From assembly GCA_944320965.1 (NCBI GenBank), contig CALUJO010000006.1:1-64000 (forward strand): 64,000 bases of DNA. The letters run 5' to 3'. Position numbers and translations under genes: made by a program. The notes below the pieces were generated by a model. That model saw nothing but the letters and a program-made list of their open reading frames with translations, did no database searches and was not told where the DNA came from. This document shows, one piece after another, positions 43,944 to 52,795 of the stretch. This stretch comes from an uncultured Bacteroidaceae bacterium (GTDB lineage: Bacteria > Bacteroidota > Bacteroidia > Bacteroidales > Bacteroidaceae). The stretch's first letter is position 1. Every line of letters starts with the position of its first letter.

Positions 43944-45314
43944 CTATTCTTCTGTTTTCTGTGCTTTTTTCTTCTTTTCAGCAGTTTTTGCAGCTTTGTC
44001 AGCCTTTGCTGCGGCAGATTCCAGTTTCTTCAATTTCTTCTGTGCATCCGCAAGTTCGTTTGTAAGTCTTTCAATCTCAGCATTCTGGTTTCTGATAGTC
44101 TGAGTCATTGAGTTCAACTCTTCATTGTCAACACCTTCCGGATAGAAAGCATTTACGCGTGAAATGAAATCTGCTATGATATTCATATAATTTGTAAACG
44201 CATCATAAGGAGAATCAAATATACCGCGGTCCAATCCGACTCCGGTATTCTTTGTACTCATCATATGGAAGTTATCGCTTGACTGAAGATAATCCCATGT
44301 CTGAAGAACAAGCTTGTTGCTGCACATGTGAACTCTTTCGGCAATGCTGTAAAGTTTGTCAAGAGCTTCACGCTGAAGAACATTACCGTTCCATGAGCTA
44401 AGGTCTCTTTCCTCATCGCACCATGAAATAGGATAAGGAATATCTATTGAAGATACCGGTTTCAGCTTCTTGATTATTTCTGTAGGAGTTGAGAATGTTA
44501 TTCCCTTTTCCTTCGCACATGCCGGCAATGCTTTCATGAACTCAAGGATGTTTGAAGACAATGGTTGTGCAACACCAAGAGCACTCAAATCCATAAAGAT
44601 ATTTACAATCTGCTCTTCCTGTGGCAATGCATCAATCCAACCGATATATCTGTCGGCAAACAATGGATATTCATTCCAGTCAGGATTTGAGAATCTCAAG
44701 CTGATATCGTCAGACAATTTGAAGTCACGGAACAGGATAGAAAGGTTAGGATTGCATGAACTGTTATACAAATAGTGTGAGCTCTTCCATCCAAGTACGT
44801 GTTTTGCACCTTCGGTAAGAACACCTTTATATCCCATTTCAGCAACCATTGAACCGATTTCGTCGCTGTAAATCATATTTGTGTTTGCAAAGACTGTAGG
44901 AGTCTTGCCGAACAACTGTTTGATCTTCTTGCTCTGACGTTTAACTTCGCTTACGAAACCTTCTTCGTCATATACAGATGAAAGACCATAAGAATATGGC
45001 TGTGCCACAAATTCAACGCAACCTGTATCGGCAAGTCTCTTGAGCTGTTCGATAAAATCAGGCGCATGCATTTCGAACATTTCAAGCGCTACACCTGAAA
45101 TACCAAGGGCAAACTTGAACTGGCCTTCGGATTTGCTAATCATTTCCATAAGTGCGTCAACAGCCGGCTGGTATGAACGTCCCACTACATCCTCGATAAT
45201 AGACTCGTTTGCGTAATCATCAAAATAATAATGATCATAATTGATGTCAAAGAAACGGTAACGTTTCAAATGGAACATCTGATGTATTTCAAAATAGAAA
45301 CAAATTGTTTTCAT
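43944..45314 (-). CDS. Glycoside hydrolase family 57 protein
   Basis: A 456-residue cytoplasmic protein of the GH57 alpha-amylase type. The N-terminal FYFEIHQMFHLKRYRFFD and the conserved FVAQPYSYGLSSVYDEEGF and GVLTEGAKHVLGWKS match the catalytic (beta/alpha)7 domain. Bacteroidota members act on intracellular alpha-glucan. The C-terminus (about 395-456) is a Lys/Ala-rich coiled coil of unknown role. It is the last gene of a three-gene glucan operon, 17 bp after the glycosyltransferase gene. Confidence 0.9.
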   Translation of the reverse strand: MKTICFYFEIHQMFHLKRYRFFDINYDHYYFDDYANESIIEDVVGRSYQPAVDALMEMISKSEGQFKFALGISGVALEMFEMHAPDFIEQLKRLADTGCVEFVAQPYSYGLSSVYDEEGFVSEVKRQSKKIKQLFGKTPTVFANTNMIYSDEIGSMVAEMGYKGVLTEGAKHVLGWKSSHYLYNSSCNPNLSILFRDFKLSDDISLRFSNPDWNEYPLFADRYIGWIDALPQEEQIVNIFMDLSALGVAQPLSSNILEFMKALPACAKEKGITFSTPTEIIKKLKPVSSIDIPYPISWCDEERDLSSWNGNVLQREALDKLYSIAERVHMCSNKLVLQTWDYLQSSDNFHMMSTKNTGVGLDRGIFDSPYDAFTNYMNIIADFISRVNAFYPEGVDNEELNSMTQTIRNQNAEIERLTNELADAQKKLKKLESAAAKADKAAKTAEKKKKAQKTEE

Positions 45315-45331
45315 ATATATTATCCTTTATT

Positions 45332-46603
45332 TTATTTCCTGTAATTACTCAATACCTGGTCATAGATTGAACGAACCTTCAGTCCGACCTTATCCCATGT
45401 AATGGCATCAACTTCCTTCTTGCCTTCTTCGCACAGATAATTGTACAAGGCGTCGTTTGTACAGATTGAATACATTGCATCTGCCATAGCATGGATATCC
45501 CAATAATCAGTCTTTATGCACTTGTCCAGAATTTCGGCACAGCCAGACTGCTTGGAAATGATTGTAGGCACACTCACCTGCATTGCTTCAAGCGGAGAAA
45601 TACCAAAAGGTTCAGAAACAGAAGGCATGACATAAACGTCACTTGACTTCAATACTTCGTAAACCTGCTTGCCACGCATGAATCCAGGGAAATGGAAATG
45701 ATCTGCAATTCCCCTTTCTGCTGCAAGACGAATCATCTGGTCCATCATGTCACCGCTACCTGCCATTACAAAACGGACATGCTTTGTACGCGACAAAACC
45801 ATAGCTGCTGCCTCAACAAAATACTCCGGTCCCTTCTGCATAGTAATACGTCCAAGGAAAGTAACAACTTTCTCTTTCGGATTCTTACGCGGAACAATGT
45901 CAAGAATTTCCTGTGAAACAGGAGAAACGGCATTGTGCACAGTAGAAACCTTTGCAGGATCTTGATGATACTTGTTAATGACTGTCTGACGTGTAAGCTC
46001 ACTTACACACATAATATGGTCGGCATGGTCCATACCGTTCTTTTCAATTGCATATACGGTAGGATTGACATTACCACGGCTACGGTCAAAGTCTGTTGCA
46101 TGAACATGGATTACAAGAGGTTTGCCTGATACCTGTTTTGCATGGATACCTGCCGGATAGGTTAGCCAGTCATGTGAATGAATTATATCAAACTGCTGCT
46201 GGCGTGCAACAACGCCTGCCACAATTGAATAGTTGTTTATTTCTTCCTGCAGATTGTCAGGATATCTTCCAGAGAACTCAATACATCCCAAGTCGTTTGT
46301 ATGCAGATAATTGAAATCGGCATAAATATGATCACGCAAGTCATAATACAACTGAGGATCCATATAAGAACCGATTCTTGCATTTATATAGTCATAATCA
46401 ACATCACGCCATACAACCGGAGTACTGTTCATTCCTATAATCTTCAGAAAACTCTGGTCTTCGTCACCCCAAGGCTTCGGTATGCAGAATGTAATGTCCA
46501 TATCACTCTGCTGAGACATACCCTTGGTCAATCCGTAACTTGCAGTTCCCAAGCCGCCGAGAATATGAGGAGGGAACTCCCAACCAAACATTAATACTTT
46601 CAT
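45332..46603 (-). CDS. GT4/GT5-like glycosyltransferase (glycogen synthase-like)
   Basis: A 423-residue GT-B enzyme. The N-terminal FGWEFPPHILGGLGTASYGL resembles the glycogen/starch synthase acceptor loop, while FLGRITMQKGPEYFVEAA and SVSEPFGISPLEAMQ are the donor-binding motifs of family 4. It probably extends or makes alpha-1,4-glucan, since it lies between a debranching-enzyme gene (13 bp upstream) and a GH57 gene (17 bp downstream). The sugar donor (UDP- or ADP-glucose) cannot be read from the sequence. Confidence 0.88.
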   Translation of the reverse strand: MKVLMFGWEFPPHILGGLGTASYGLTKGMSQQSDMDITFCIPKPWGDEDQSFLKIIGMNSTPVVWRDVDYDYINARIGSYMDPQLYYDLRDHIYADFNYLHTNDLGCIEFSGRYPDNLQEEINNYSIVAGVVARQQQFDIIHSHDWLTYPAGIHAKQVSGKPLVIHVHATDFDRSRGNVNPTVYAIEKNGMDHADHIMCVSELTRQTVINKYHQDPAKVSTVHNAVSPVSQEILDIVPRKNPKEKVVTFLGRITMQKGPEYFVEAAAMVLSRTKHVRFVMAGSGDMMDQMIRLAAERGIADHFHFPGFMRGKQVYEVLKSSDVYVMPSVSEPFGISPLEAMQVSVPTIISKQSGCAEILDKCIKTDYWDIHAMADAMYSICTNDALYNYLCEEGKKEVDAITWDKVGLKVRSIYDQVLSNYRK

Positions 46604-46616
46604 ACGTTCTACCTCC

Positions 46617-48560
46617 TTACTGATTATTATATTTGTCCAACAAACTTAATATACGCAAAATCTCAGCAAGATTCATTGCAAAAGATACAGCTCCCCTGCC
46701 CTTGAACGGAGGATTACCGTCATACAACTCTGAAATTGAGCCTATACAGTGGAAACGCATTTCGGATTCAAAGCCGATAAGCGCCCTTTCAACAAATGAA
46801 AGCCCGCTCATCTTGTAAATCTTCAAATATGCTTCAAGATAGAATCCCATCAGCCAAGGCCATGCTGTACCCTGATGATAAGCATAATCACGCTGTACCT
46901 GAGGACCAACATAGTTAGGATTATAACCACCGCTCTTAGGACTCAATGAACGGATTCCCTTTGGAGTCAAAAGTTCTTTTGTTACAATGTCAAGAACCTG
47001 CTTCTTCTGTTTCTTGTCAAGCGGAGAATAATCAAATGCAACAGCAAATATCATATTCGGACGCACACTCCAGTCCATCATCATTCCGTCAACATAATCA
47101 AGAAGATAACCGTATTCATTGCAGAATACATTCACAAATGATTCGGCTGTCTTTATAGATGTGCTTTCCATCTGGTCTGCAAAGAAATCATTACCCATTG
47201 CACGGCAAACTTCAGCAGAGAAACGAAGAGCATTATACCATAGGGCATTGAATTCAACTATATATCCTGTTCTCGGAATTACCGGACGGCCGAATGAAGT
47301 GGAGTTCATCCAAGTTATGGCTTCGTCCTTTCCATTTGAATAAACAAGGCCGTTGTCATGAAGGAACAGATTGCTGTGCTTCTGGTGATACAGGAACATC
47401 ATTATATCTTCGATAAGCTTTCCGTATCTTGAAACACATTCGTTCATTGATGTATTCTTTGCATACTGCTGCAAACACCATATTGCCCACATAAGAACAT
47501 CCGGATGCTGCATTTCATAAATCTTGACCGAAATAGGTTCATTGTTTATAAAATTGCGGATAGCCTTTTCTGCTGTTGCCATTGCAGAATAAAACTCGTC
47601 ATATTCATTGTTTGCCAAAGTCATACCAGGCAATGAAATAAACAAGTCGCGTGCACGTGATTTGAACCATGGATAGCCTGATATAACATAATGTTCACCA
47701 TCCTGTTTGTTATGGAACTGATGAAGTGAGTTTATCAAGCAATGTCTGAAACTGTCACGCGGTGTTCTGTCATCGACTTCATACTGGAACACATCAAGAA
47801 GAGTATCTGTTTCCACTTCGGTAGTACCACCTGAGAATACGATACTTTCGCCTTTTTCGATTTTACATTCAAAATATCCTGGAACATAAAGGTCTTCGTT
47901 AAAGTCATAACCTCTTTCCTGTTCCTTTGAATATTCGATGTTACGGTACCAGTCTGGCTTGAATACAAAATCAACATTCTTGCTGAACTGCATATACAAA
48001 TCAGGATATCCTTCGTACATACAAGTCTTGATTCCATTCTTCACTTCATGATATTCACGGCTTGCCTTTGCATTTTCATGAGTATATTCTCTCACGCTTC
48101 TGAAAGCAAGGAAGGGTTTGAAACGAAGAGTTGTTTCTGAATGGGCATCAAGCAAAGTGTAACGGATAAGAATCCTGTTTTCATGGTGTACAAAAACAAT
48201 TTCCTTCTTCAAAACCACACCACCAACTCTGTAAACTGTAAGAGGGACTTTCTCGCAGTCAAAATCACGGATATATTTATGTCCCTTAGGGCTGTAATTA
48301 TCACCATGATACTTGTGTATTCCCATGTTGAACTCTGCACCGTGCTGTATAACTGTTTCGTCCAACGAAGACAGCAACACATGATTTTCATCGTCAAGTT
48401 CAGGAACAGGAATTACCAATAAACCATGATATTTTCTTGTATTACAACCAACAATTGTTGAACAATGATAAGCACCCGCACGATTAGTCCTCAGGATCTC
48501 TCTTTGCAAAGATTCCTCAAGATTAATCATCTGAGTTTTATCAAAACGCAAATAGCTCAT
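46617..48560 (-). CDS. Glycogen debranching enzyme (amylo-alpha-1,6-glucosidase)
   Basis: A 647-residue protein with the GDE N-terminal beta domain (about 1-260, with GAYHCSTIVGCNTRKYHGLL) and a C-terminal (alpha/alpha)6 glucosidase domain with ISGYPWFKSRARDLFISLPG near 295 and DYAYHQGTAWPWLMGFYLEA near 580. It removes alpha-1,6 branches from glycogen. It is the first gene of the debranching enzyme-glycosyltransferase-GH57 operon, and its promoter is predicted at 48614-48621. Confidence 0.93.
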   Translation of the reverse strand: MSYLRFDKTQMINLEESLQREILRTNRAGAYHCSTIVGCNTRKYHGLLVIPVPELDDENHVLLSSLDETVIQHGAEFNMGIHKYHGDNYSPKGHKYIRDFDCEKVPLTVYRVGGVVLKKEIVFVHHENRILIRYTLLDAHSETTLRFKPFLAFRSVREYTHENAKASREYHEVKNGIKTCMYEGYPDLYMQFSKNVDFVFKPDWYRNIEYSKEQERGYDFNEDLYVPGYFECKIEKGESIVFSGGTTEVETDTLLDVFQYEVDDRTPRDSFRHCLINSLHQFHNKQDGEHYVISGYPWFKSRARDLFISLPGMTLANNEYDEFYSAMATAEKAIRNFINNEPISVKIYEMQHPDVLMWAIWCLQQYAKNTSMNECVSRYGKLIEDIMMFLYHQKHSNLFLHDNGLVYSNGKDEAITWMNSTSFGRPVIPRTGYIVEFNALWYNALRFSAEVCRAMGNDFFADQMESTSIKTAESFVNVFCNEYGYLLDYVDGMMMDWSVRPNMIFAVAFDYSPLDKKQKKQVLDIVTKELLTPKGIRSLSPKSGGYNPNYVGPQVQRDYAYHQGTAWPWLMGFYLEAYLKIYKMSGLSFVERALIGFESEMRFHCIGSISELYDGNPPFKGRGAVSFAMNLAEILRILSLLDKYNNQ

Positions 48561-48613
48561 ATCTTTTATTGTTAAGATTTATTATTCCCTTTATTATATA
48601 TAAATATGTGAGA

Positions 48614-48621
48614 CAAATATA
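48614..48621 (-). promoter_or_regulatory. Promoter -7 element of the alpha-glucan operon
   Basis: TATATTTG on the minus strand matches TAnnTTTG, 53 bp upstream of the debranching-enzyme ATG. Confidence 0.6.
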
Positions 48622-48683
48622 CAACATTTATTAAAACAAAAAGAAAAAAGAGAAAGTTTTTACATTAATTGCAACAAAGAAAT

Positions 48684-48691
48684 TACTTTTG
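48684..48691 (+). promoter_or_regulatory. Promoter -7 element of the rhomboid gene
   Basis: TACTTTTG matches TAnnTTTG. It overlaps an earlier in-frame ATG at 48689, which is why the ATG at 48716 is preferred as the start. Confidence 0.55.
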
Positions 48692-48715
48692 TGTAAGCTT
48701 TCAAACACTATAAAC

Positions 48716-49402
48716 ATGGAAAATTCAAAAAAACGTTTCTCTTTGGCACTTTTCACATCTTCAATTTTCATAATTATATTGATTATAATACATTTCACAG
48801 GAGAACAATTGTCATTAGATTTTTACAAATTAGGTGTCTATCCGAGGGAGATAAAAGGGCTTTTGGGCATAATAACTCATCCGCTCATTCATTCATCATG
48901 GGGACACCTTCTGGCAAATTCATCTTCACTATTTTTCCTGCTCGCAACTCTAATTTATTTTTATAAAGACTGGTCATATCTTATATTTTTTCTAATATGG
49001 ATAACCGAAGGAACACTTTTATTTATTATAGGCAGAGAAAACTGGCATATAGGTGCAAGCGGAATAATATATGGTCTGGCATTTTTCCTTTTCTTCAGCG
49101 GAGTGTTCAGCAAAACAAAATCAATGATGGCTGTCTCGCTTCTTATGGTATTTCTGTACGGAAGCATGATATGGAGCATGACACCGCATTTTGTAAAAGC
49201 TGACGTTTCATGGGAAGGGCATCTTTCAGGCGCAATTGCCGGCTTCATTATGTCAATTTTCCTCTATTCAAAAGCCGAATTGTCAAAAAAGGAGCCTGTG
49301 ACATATAATGATGAAGAAGATGAAGAACTCTATAACAAATGGATGGAATCATTAAAACCAGAAAACGAAAGCAATAAAAACACAAACGCACAACCGGAAT
49401 AA
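48716..49402 (+). CDS. Rhomboid-family intramembrane serine protease
   Basis: A 228-residue membrane protein with about six transmembrane helices. The catalytic dyad is visible: nucleophile Ser115 in GASG and His169 in WEGHLSGAIAG. HPLIHSSWGHLLANSSSL near 55-72 is the usual L1-TM2 region. Rhomboids cut transmembrane substrates within the bilayer, and the substrate here is unknown. An in-frame ATG at 48689 exists but overlaps the promoter. The C-terminal tail is acidic and cytoplasmic. It is a single gene convergent with the MarC gene. Confidence 0.92.
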   Translation: MENSKKRFSLALFTSSIFIIILIIIHFTGEQLSLDFYKLGVYPREIKGLLGIITHPLIHSSWGHLLANSSSLFFLLATLIYFYKDWSYLIFFLIWITEGTLLFIIGRENWHIGASGIIYGLAFFLFFSGVFSKTKSMMAVSLLMVFLYGSMIWSMTPHFVKADVSWEGHLSGAIAGFIMSIFLYSKAELSKKEPVTYNDEEDEELYNKWMESLKPENESNKNTNAQPE

Positions 49403-49449
49403 TCCGCTTGTGCGTCTGCTTCAAATAATTTACTTTAATAACCTATTCT

Positions 49450-50205
49450 TTAAATTTCCAAACCTGTTTCAACTTCTGTTCCCTTATTATCAGATTCTTC
49501 GGCATCAGCCGTTTCCTTATCCTCTAATATACTGTTATCCATCACTGCAGTTTTTTCATCAGTCTGTTCCTTTTCTACAGTCTGTTCAACTTTGTCGGAT
49601 TTATCCATCTTTGATATGAACATCGCAACATTTGAAACACACATGCCAACAGATACTGCCAATAGAATTATACCAAAGAATTTTCTTGTTATATATATAC
49701 CGGCCTTGCCCAGGAACTTTTCTATACGGCTTGTCATACTCAGTACCAAATAAACCCAGATAAGGTTAAGGCATATAGCAATCAATATATTTATAGTAGC
49801 ATTGATTGAACACAATGAAAGCAATGTTGTAAAAGAAGCCGGACCGGCAATCAATGGAAACACTATAGGTATAAGAGTTGCTTCCTGAAGGGGACCCTGG
49901 TTTTTGAATATTTCAATGTCAAGAATCATCTCAAGTGCCATGATAAACAGTATAAACGAACCGGCAACTGCAAACGAGTTTACATCAACATTGAAAAGTT
50001 CAAGTATAAGATTACCTCCAAAAAGAAACATTAGCAGAAGTACTGTCGAAATAAGTGTTGCTTTAAGTGGGTTTACTTCCAATTTCTTCTGCCTCAACGA
50101 CAGGATTACAGGAATAGAACCTATAATATCAATCACTGCAAAAAGTGTAATTGTTGTACTCAACGTCTCCTTTAAAGAGAAACCACTGAAAAAATCCATA
50201 ATCAA
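49450..50205 (-). CDS. MarC-family integral membrane protein
   Basis: A 251-residue protein with six transmembrane segments of the MarC/UPF0056 type (TTITLFAVIDIIGSIPVILS near the start, FPLIAGPASFTTLLSL near 115). The family was once linked to multidrug resistance, and its transport function is unsettled. A Glu/Asp/Lys-rich hydrophilic tail of about 45 residues at the C-terminus is an addition to the core. Translation may start at the ATG at 50205 or the one two codons later. A well-spaced promoter lies at 50229-50257. Confidence 0.9.
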   Translation of the reverse strand: MIMDFFSGFSLKETLSTTITLFAVIDIIGSIPVILSLRQKKLEVNPLKATLISTVLLLMFLFGGNLILELFNVDVNSFAVAGSFILFIMALEMILDIEIFKNQGPLQEATLIPIVFPLIAGPASFTTLLSLCSINATINILIAICLNLIWVYLVLSMTSRIEKFLGKAGIYITRKFFGIILLAVSVGMCVSNVAMFISKMDKSDKVEQTVEKEQTDEKTAVMDNSILEDKETADAEESDNKGTEVETGLEI

Positions 50206-50228
50206 CTTCGTTTTATTAATATTGGCAG

Positions 50229-50257
50229 CAAATATATTTATTTTATATCTATATCAA
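50229..50257 (-). promoter_or_regulatory. marC-family gene promoter
   Basis: On the minus strand, TTG (50257-50255), an 18-bp spacer and TATATTTG (50236-50229) form a full Bacteroidota promoter, 24 bp before the ATG. Confidence 0.72.
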
Positions 50258-50636
50258 AGCATAAAACTTCTATTTTTATACACTTATTTTGCTTCCTTTA
50301 CTACAAAATGGAACAATCCAATGACAAAAGCCTTATTTCATAAAGCAGACTTGACAAAATAACGCATTTTACCCCATTATATCCTCTAATTAAGCACTCA
50401 CATGCTAATACTTAGCACATGATAACTTGCCAAAACAAAGCATTATGATATTTTTGATGTATATAACATCAAATCAAACTTACAAAAACAATAACATTTC
50501 AATATAGCTATCAAAGGCAAAAGCATTATAAATATTTATTTATTAACACAGAAACAGGATAATAAATAGTTAAACAAAAAAGATTGTTATATTTCCAAAA
50601 AAGCAACAAATAGTTCTTCCTTTAAAATCTTTTATT

Positions 50637-50644
50637 TAATTTTG
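50637..50644 (+). promoter_or_regulatory. Promoter -7 element of the Crp/Fnr-type gene
   Basis: TAATTTTG matches TAnnTTTG, 22 bp upstream of the ATG. Confidence 0.55.
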
Positions 50645-50666
50645 TAGTGACTTAATTCTATAATAA

Positions 50667-51356
50667 ATGAAACTTGACATAGAAATTCTGACAAATCTGA
50701 AACTTTTTGAAGGACTCTCATTAAGCGATCTTAACCGCATATCACAGGAAATAAGATTCAATCACAAAACATTCAAAGCAGGAAAGGTTATAAAAAACAT
50801 ATACGACAGATGCGACGAAATGATATTTGTAAACAAAGGAACAGTCGTATCAGAGCTTAAAGGAAGCAATACAAAATTCACTTTCATTGAAGAATATACT
50901 CCACCCTATATGCTTGAAGCATATTCACTTTTCGGACTATCTCCAAGATATACAAAAAAATATATTGCCAAAACCGAAACCGACATACTGAGTATTGACA
51001 AAAAGACACTGCTTGAACTGCTGGGCAAATATGATATTTTCAACTTGAACTATCTGAATATGATATGTTCCTACGCACAATTATTCAGACACAAGAACCT
51101 GTTGTACAAATCAGAAAGCATAAAGGACAAAATAATGCAGTTTGCCATGCGTCTGTCCGAGACATACAGCGGAAACAAAGTACTGTATATCAAGAAAGAA
51201 GACCTTGCTGCCATAATACATGAAACAAGGGTAAGGACATCACAGGCAATACAGGAACTGTGCGAAGAAGGTTACCTGTCAAAACAAAGAGGAATACTTA
51301 TCTTCAAGGAACACATATTCAAGAACAAACAGCTTTCGGCAAATTTCATTCTGTGA
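50667..51356 (+). CDS. Crp/Fnr-family transcriptional regulator
   Basis: A 229-residue regulator with an N-terminal cyclic-nucleotide-binding-type beta barrel (about 5-125) and a C-terminal helix-turn-helix (about 150-220, with KEDLAAIIHETRVRTSQAIQELCEEGYLS spread across the recognition region). No cysteine cluster of the Fnr type is seen, and the phosphate-binding cassette of Crp is not recognisable, so the ligand is unknown. It stands alone between divergent marC and pheS. Confidence 0.9.
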   Translation: MKLDIEILTNLKLFEGLSLSDLNRISQEIRFNHKTFKAGKVIKNIYDRCDEMIFVNKGTVVSELKGSNTKFTFIEEYTPPYMLEAYSLFGLSPRYTKKYIAKTETDILSIDKKTLLELLGKYDIFNLNYLNMICSYAQLFRHKNLLYKSESIKDKIMQFAMRLSETYSGNKVLYIKKEDLAAIIHETRVRTSQAIQELCEEGYLSKQRGILIFKEHIFKNKQLSANFIL

Positions 51357-51449
51357 CAGTTTAACCGTCATTGACAGAAACACCTTATACATAAATATCT
51401 TGTTTGTACGAAAAATCATGCAAAAAGAATTTTCTTAAACGAAAATCAT

Positions 51450-51457
51450 TACCTTTG
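51450..51457 (+). promoter_or_regulatory. pheS promoter -7 element
   Basis: TACCTTTG matches TAnnTTTG, 31 bp upstream of the ATG. Confidence 0.65.
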
Positions 51458-51488
51458 CAGTCTATTAGTTTTTCTTGAATAAAACATA

Positions 51489-52514
51489 TTGACAATGATA
51501 GATAAAATAAAACAGCTTATTAACGAAATTGGCGGTATTAGTGCTGCCAACAATGAAGAGCTTGAAGCACTCAGAATAAAGTATCTTGGTAAAAAAGGGG
51601 AAATCAACGCACTTATGGCAGATTTCCGCAACGTGGCTGCCGAACAGAAAAAGGAAGTCGGTATGCTTATCAATGAACTGAAGAACAAGGCACAGGACAG
51701 AATCAAGGAACTGAAGGAAAAATTCGAATCACAGGAAACCGTTTCCGACAGCATTGACCTGACAAGAACTGCCTACCCAATAAAACTTGGTACACGCCAC
51801 CCGCTGTCAATAGTAAAAAATGAAATTATAGATATATTCGGCAGAATGGGATTCTGTATCGCAAACGGTCCGGAAGTTGAAGACGACTGGCACGTTTTCG
51901 GTTCAATGAACTTTGCCGAAGACCATCCGGCACGCGACATGCAGGATACTTTTTTCATCGAAAGCCATCCTGATGTAATACTTAGAACACATACATCATC
52001 TGTCGAAAGTCGTGTGATGGAACACACACAACCGCCTATCCGCGCTATTATGCCGGGTAGAGTTTACCGTAACGAAGCAATAAGCTACCGTGCACACTGT
52101 TTCTTCCACCAGGTTGAAGGCTTGTATGTTGACGAAAACGTTTCATTCACAGACCTGAAACAGGTACTGCTCCAGTTCGCAAAAGAAATGTTCGGCGAAA
52201 ATACAAAAATCAGACTCCGCCCTTCATACTTCCCATTTACCGAACCGAGTGCAGAAATGGACATTTCATGTAATATCTGTGGCGGAAAAGGATGCCCGTT
52301 CTGTAAAGGTACAGGCTGGGTTGAAATCCTCGGTTGCGGTATGACAGACCCTAACGTGCTTGAACTTTGCGGAATAGACAGCAAGAAATACACAGGCTAT
52401 GCCTTCGGTATGGGAGTTGAACGAATCGCAAACCTTAAATATCAGGTTAAGGACTTGCGTATGTTCTCTGAAAACGACCAGAGATTCCTTGAAGAATTTG
52501 AATCGGCAAACTGA
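51489..52514 (+). CDS. pheS: Phenylalanine--tRNA ligase alpha subunit
   Basis: A 341-residue class II aminoacyl-tRNA synthetase subunit. An N-terminal coiled coil (about 1-85) contacts tRNA. Motif 2 includes GRVYRNEAISYRAHCFFHQVEG, split around residue 185-205, and motif 3 is GMGVERIANLKY near 310. The Cys-rich segment CNICGGKGCPFCKGTGW is the usual one for PheS. pheT is not adjacent, as is often seen in Bacteroidota. It has its own promoter and terminator. Confidence 0.96.
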   Translation: MTMIDKIKQLINEIGGISAANNEELEALRIKYLGKKGEINALMADFRNVAAEQKKEVGMLINELKNKAQDRIKELKEKFESQETVSDSIDLTRTAYPIKLGTRHPLSIVKNEIIDIFGRMGFCIANGPEVEDDWHVFGSMNFAEDHPARDMQDTFFIESHPDVILRTHTSSVESRVMEHTQPPIRAIMPGRVYRNEAISYRAHCFFHQVEGLYVDENVSFTDLKQVLLQFAKEMFGENTKIRLRPSYFPFTEPSAEMDISCNICGGKGCPFCKGTGWVEILGCGMTDPNVLELCGIDSKKYTGYAFGMGVERIANLKYQVKDLRMFSENDQRFLEEFESAN

Positions 52515-52542
52515 TATTTCTATAAAGACATATAAATAACCG

Positions 52543-52586
52543 AAAGGCGTGCAAAATGTATTTATACATATTGGCACGCCTTTTGT
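52543..52586 (+). terminator. Intrinsic terminator after pheS
   Basis: AAAGGCGTGC and GCACGCCTTTT pair around a loop of about 21 nt that itself contains ATGTAT/ATACAT, followed by TTTTGTTTG. Confidence 0.9.
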
Positions 52587-52651
52587 TTGTATTAAAGCAG
52601 TACATTTGCCGCAAGACAAAAAGACTAATCAAAAAATTCAAAGCAGTCAAA

Positions 52652-52756
52652 GGCAAAACAAACGCTTTTAAATCTTCAACCGAAGCCTTCGGTTTCAAGA
52701 ACGGAAGTTACGGTTTCATGAACAAAGCCTTCGGTTTAAGAAAACTTAGGTTCATA
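52652..52756. repeat. Tandem array of 21-22 bp palindromic units (GC-richer variant)
   Basis: Units lie at 52652-52673, 52674-52695, 52696-52716, 52717-52737 and 52738-52756 (partial). Unit 2 contains a perfect 17-bp palindrome, AACCGAAG-C-CTTCGGTT (52678-52694). Because 21 is a multiple of three, part of the array reads through as a 69-codon frame (52556-52765) with repeating AFGF/YGFM/AFGL residues, but I judge this to be non-coding. It lies between the pheS terminator and nth. Confidence 0.65.
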
Positions 52757-52795
52757 ACGGAATAAAGAAAACAACCATTTCAAAAAACAGGCAAG

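Larger units (their letters stand above)
50206..50666. other. Divergent intergenic region between marC and crp/fnr-type genes
   Basis: These 461 bp are AT-rich and without a believable gene. A minus-strand open frame-overlapping plus frame here is a shadow of marC. Promoters are seen at both ends (50229-50257 minus, 50637-50644 plus). The roughly 370 bp between show no repeat, RNA or hairpin that I can support. Confidence 0.5.

Noticed and set aside
49386..49415. ACGCACAA/TTGTGCGT inverted repeat at the rhomboid gene end as a terminator
   Set aside because: The loop is about 14 nt and no T-run follows closely; support is too weak to list.
49904..50362. A 152-codon plus-strand frame across the start of marC
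   Set aside because: It is antisense to marC's membrane helices and runs over the marC promoter; no start signal or family supports it.
52556..52765. A 69-codon plus-strand frame with AFGF/YGFM repeats
   Set aside because: It begins inside the pheS terminator and its repetitive part follows the palindromic DNA array with a mixed 21/22-bp period; no promoter or homology supports it.
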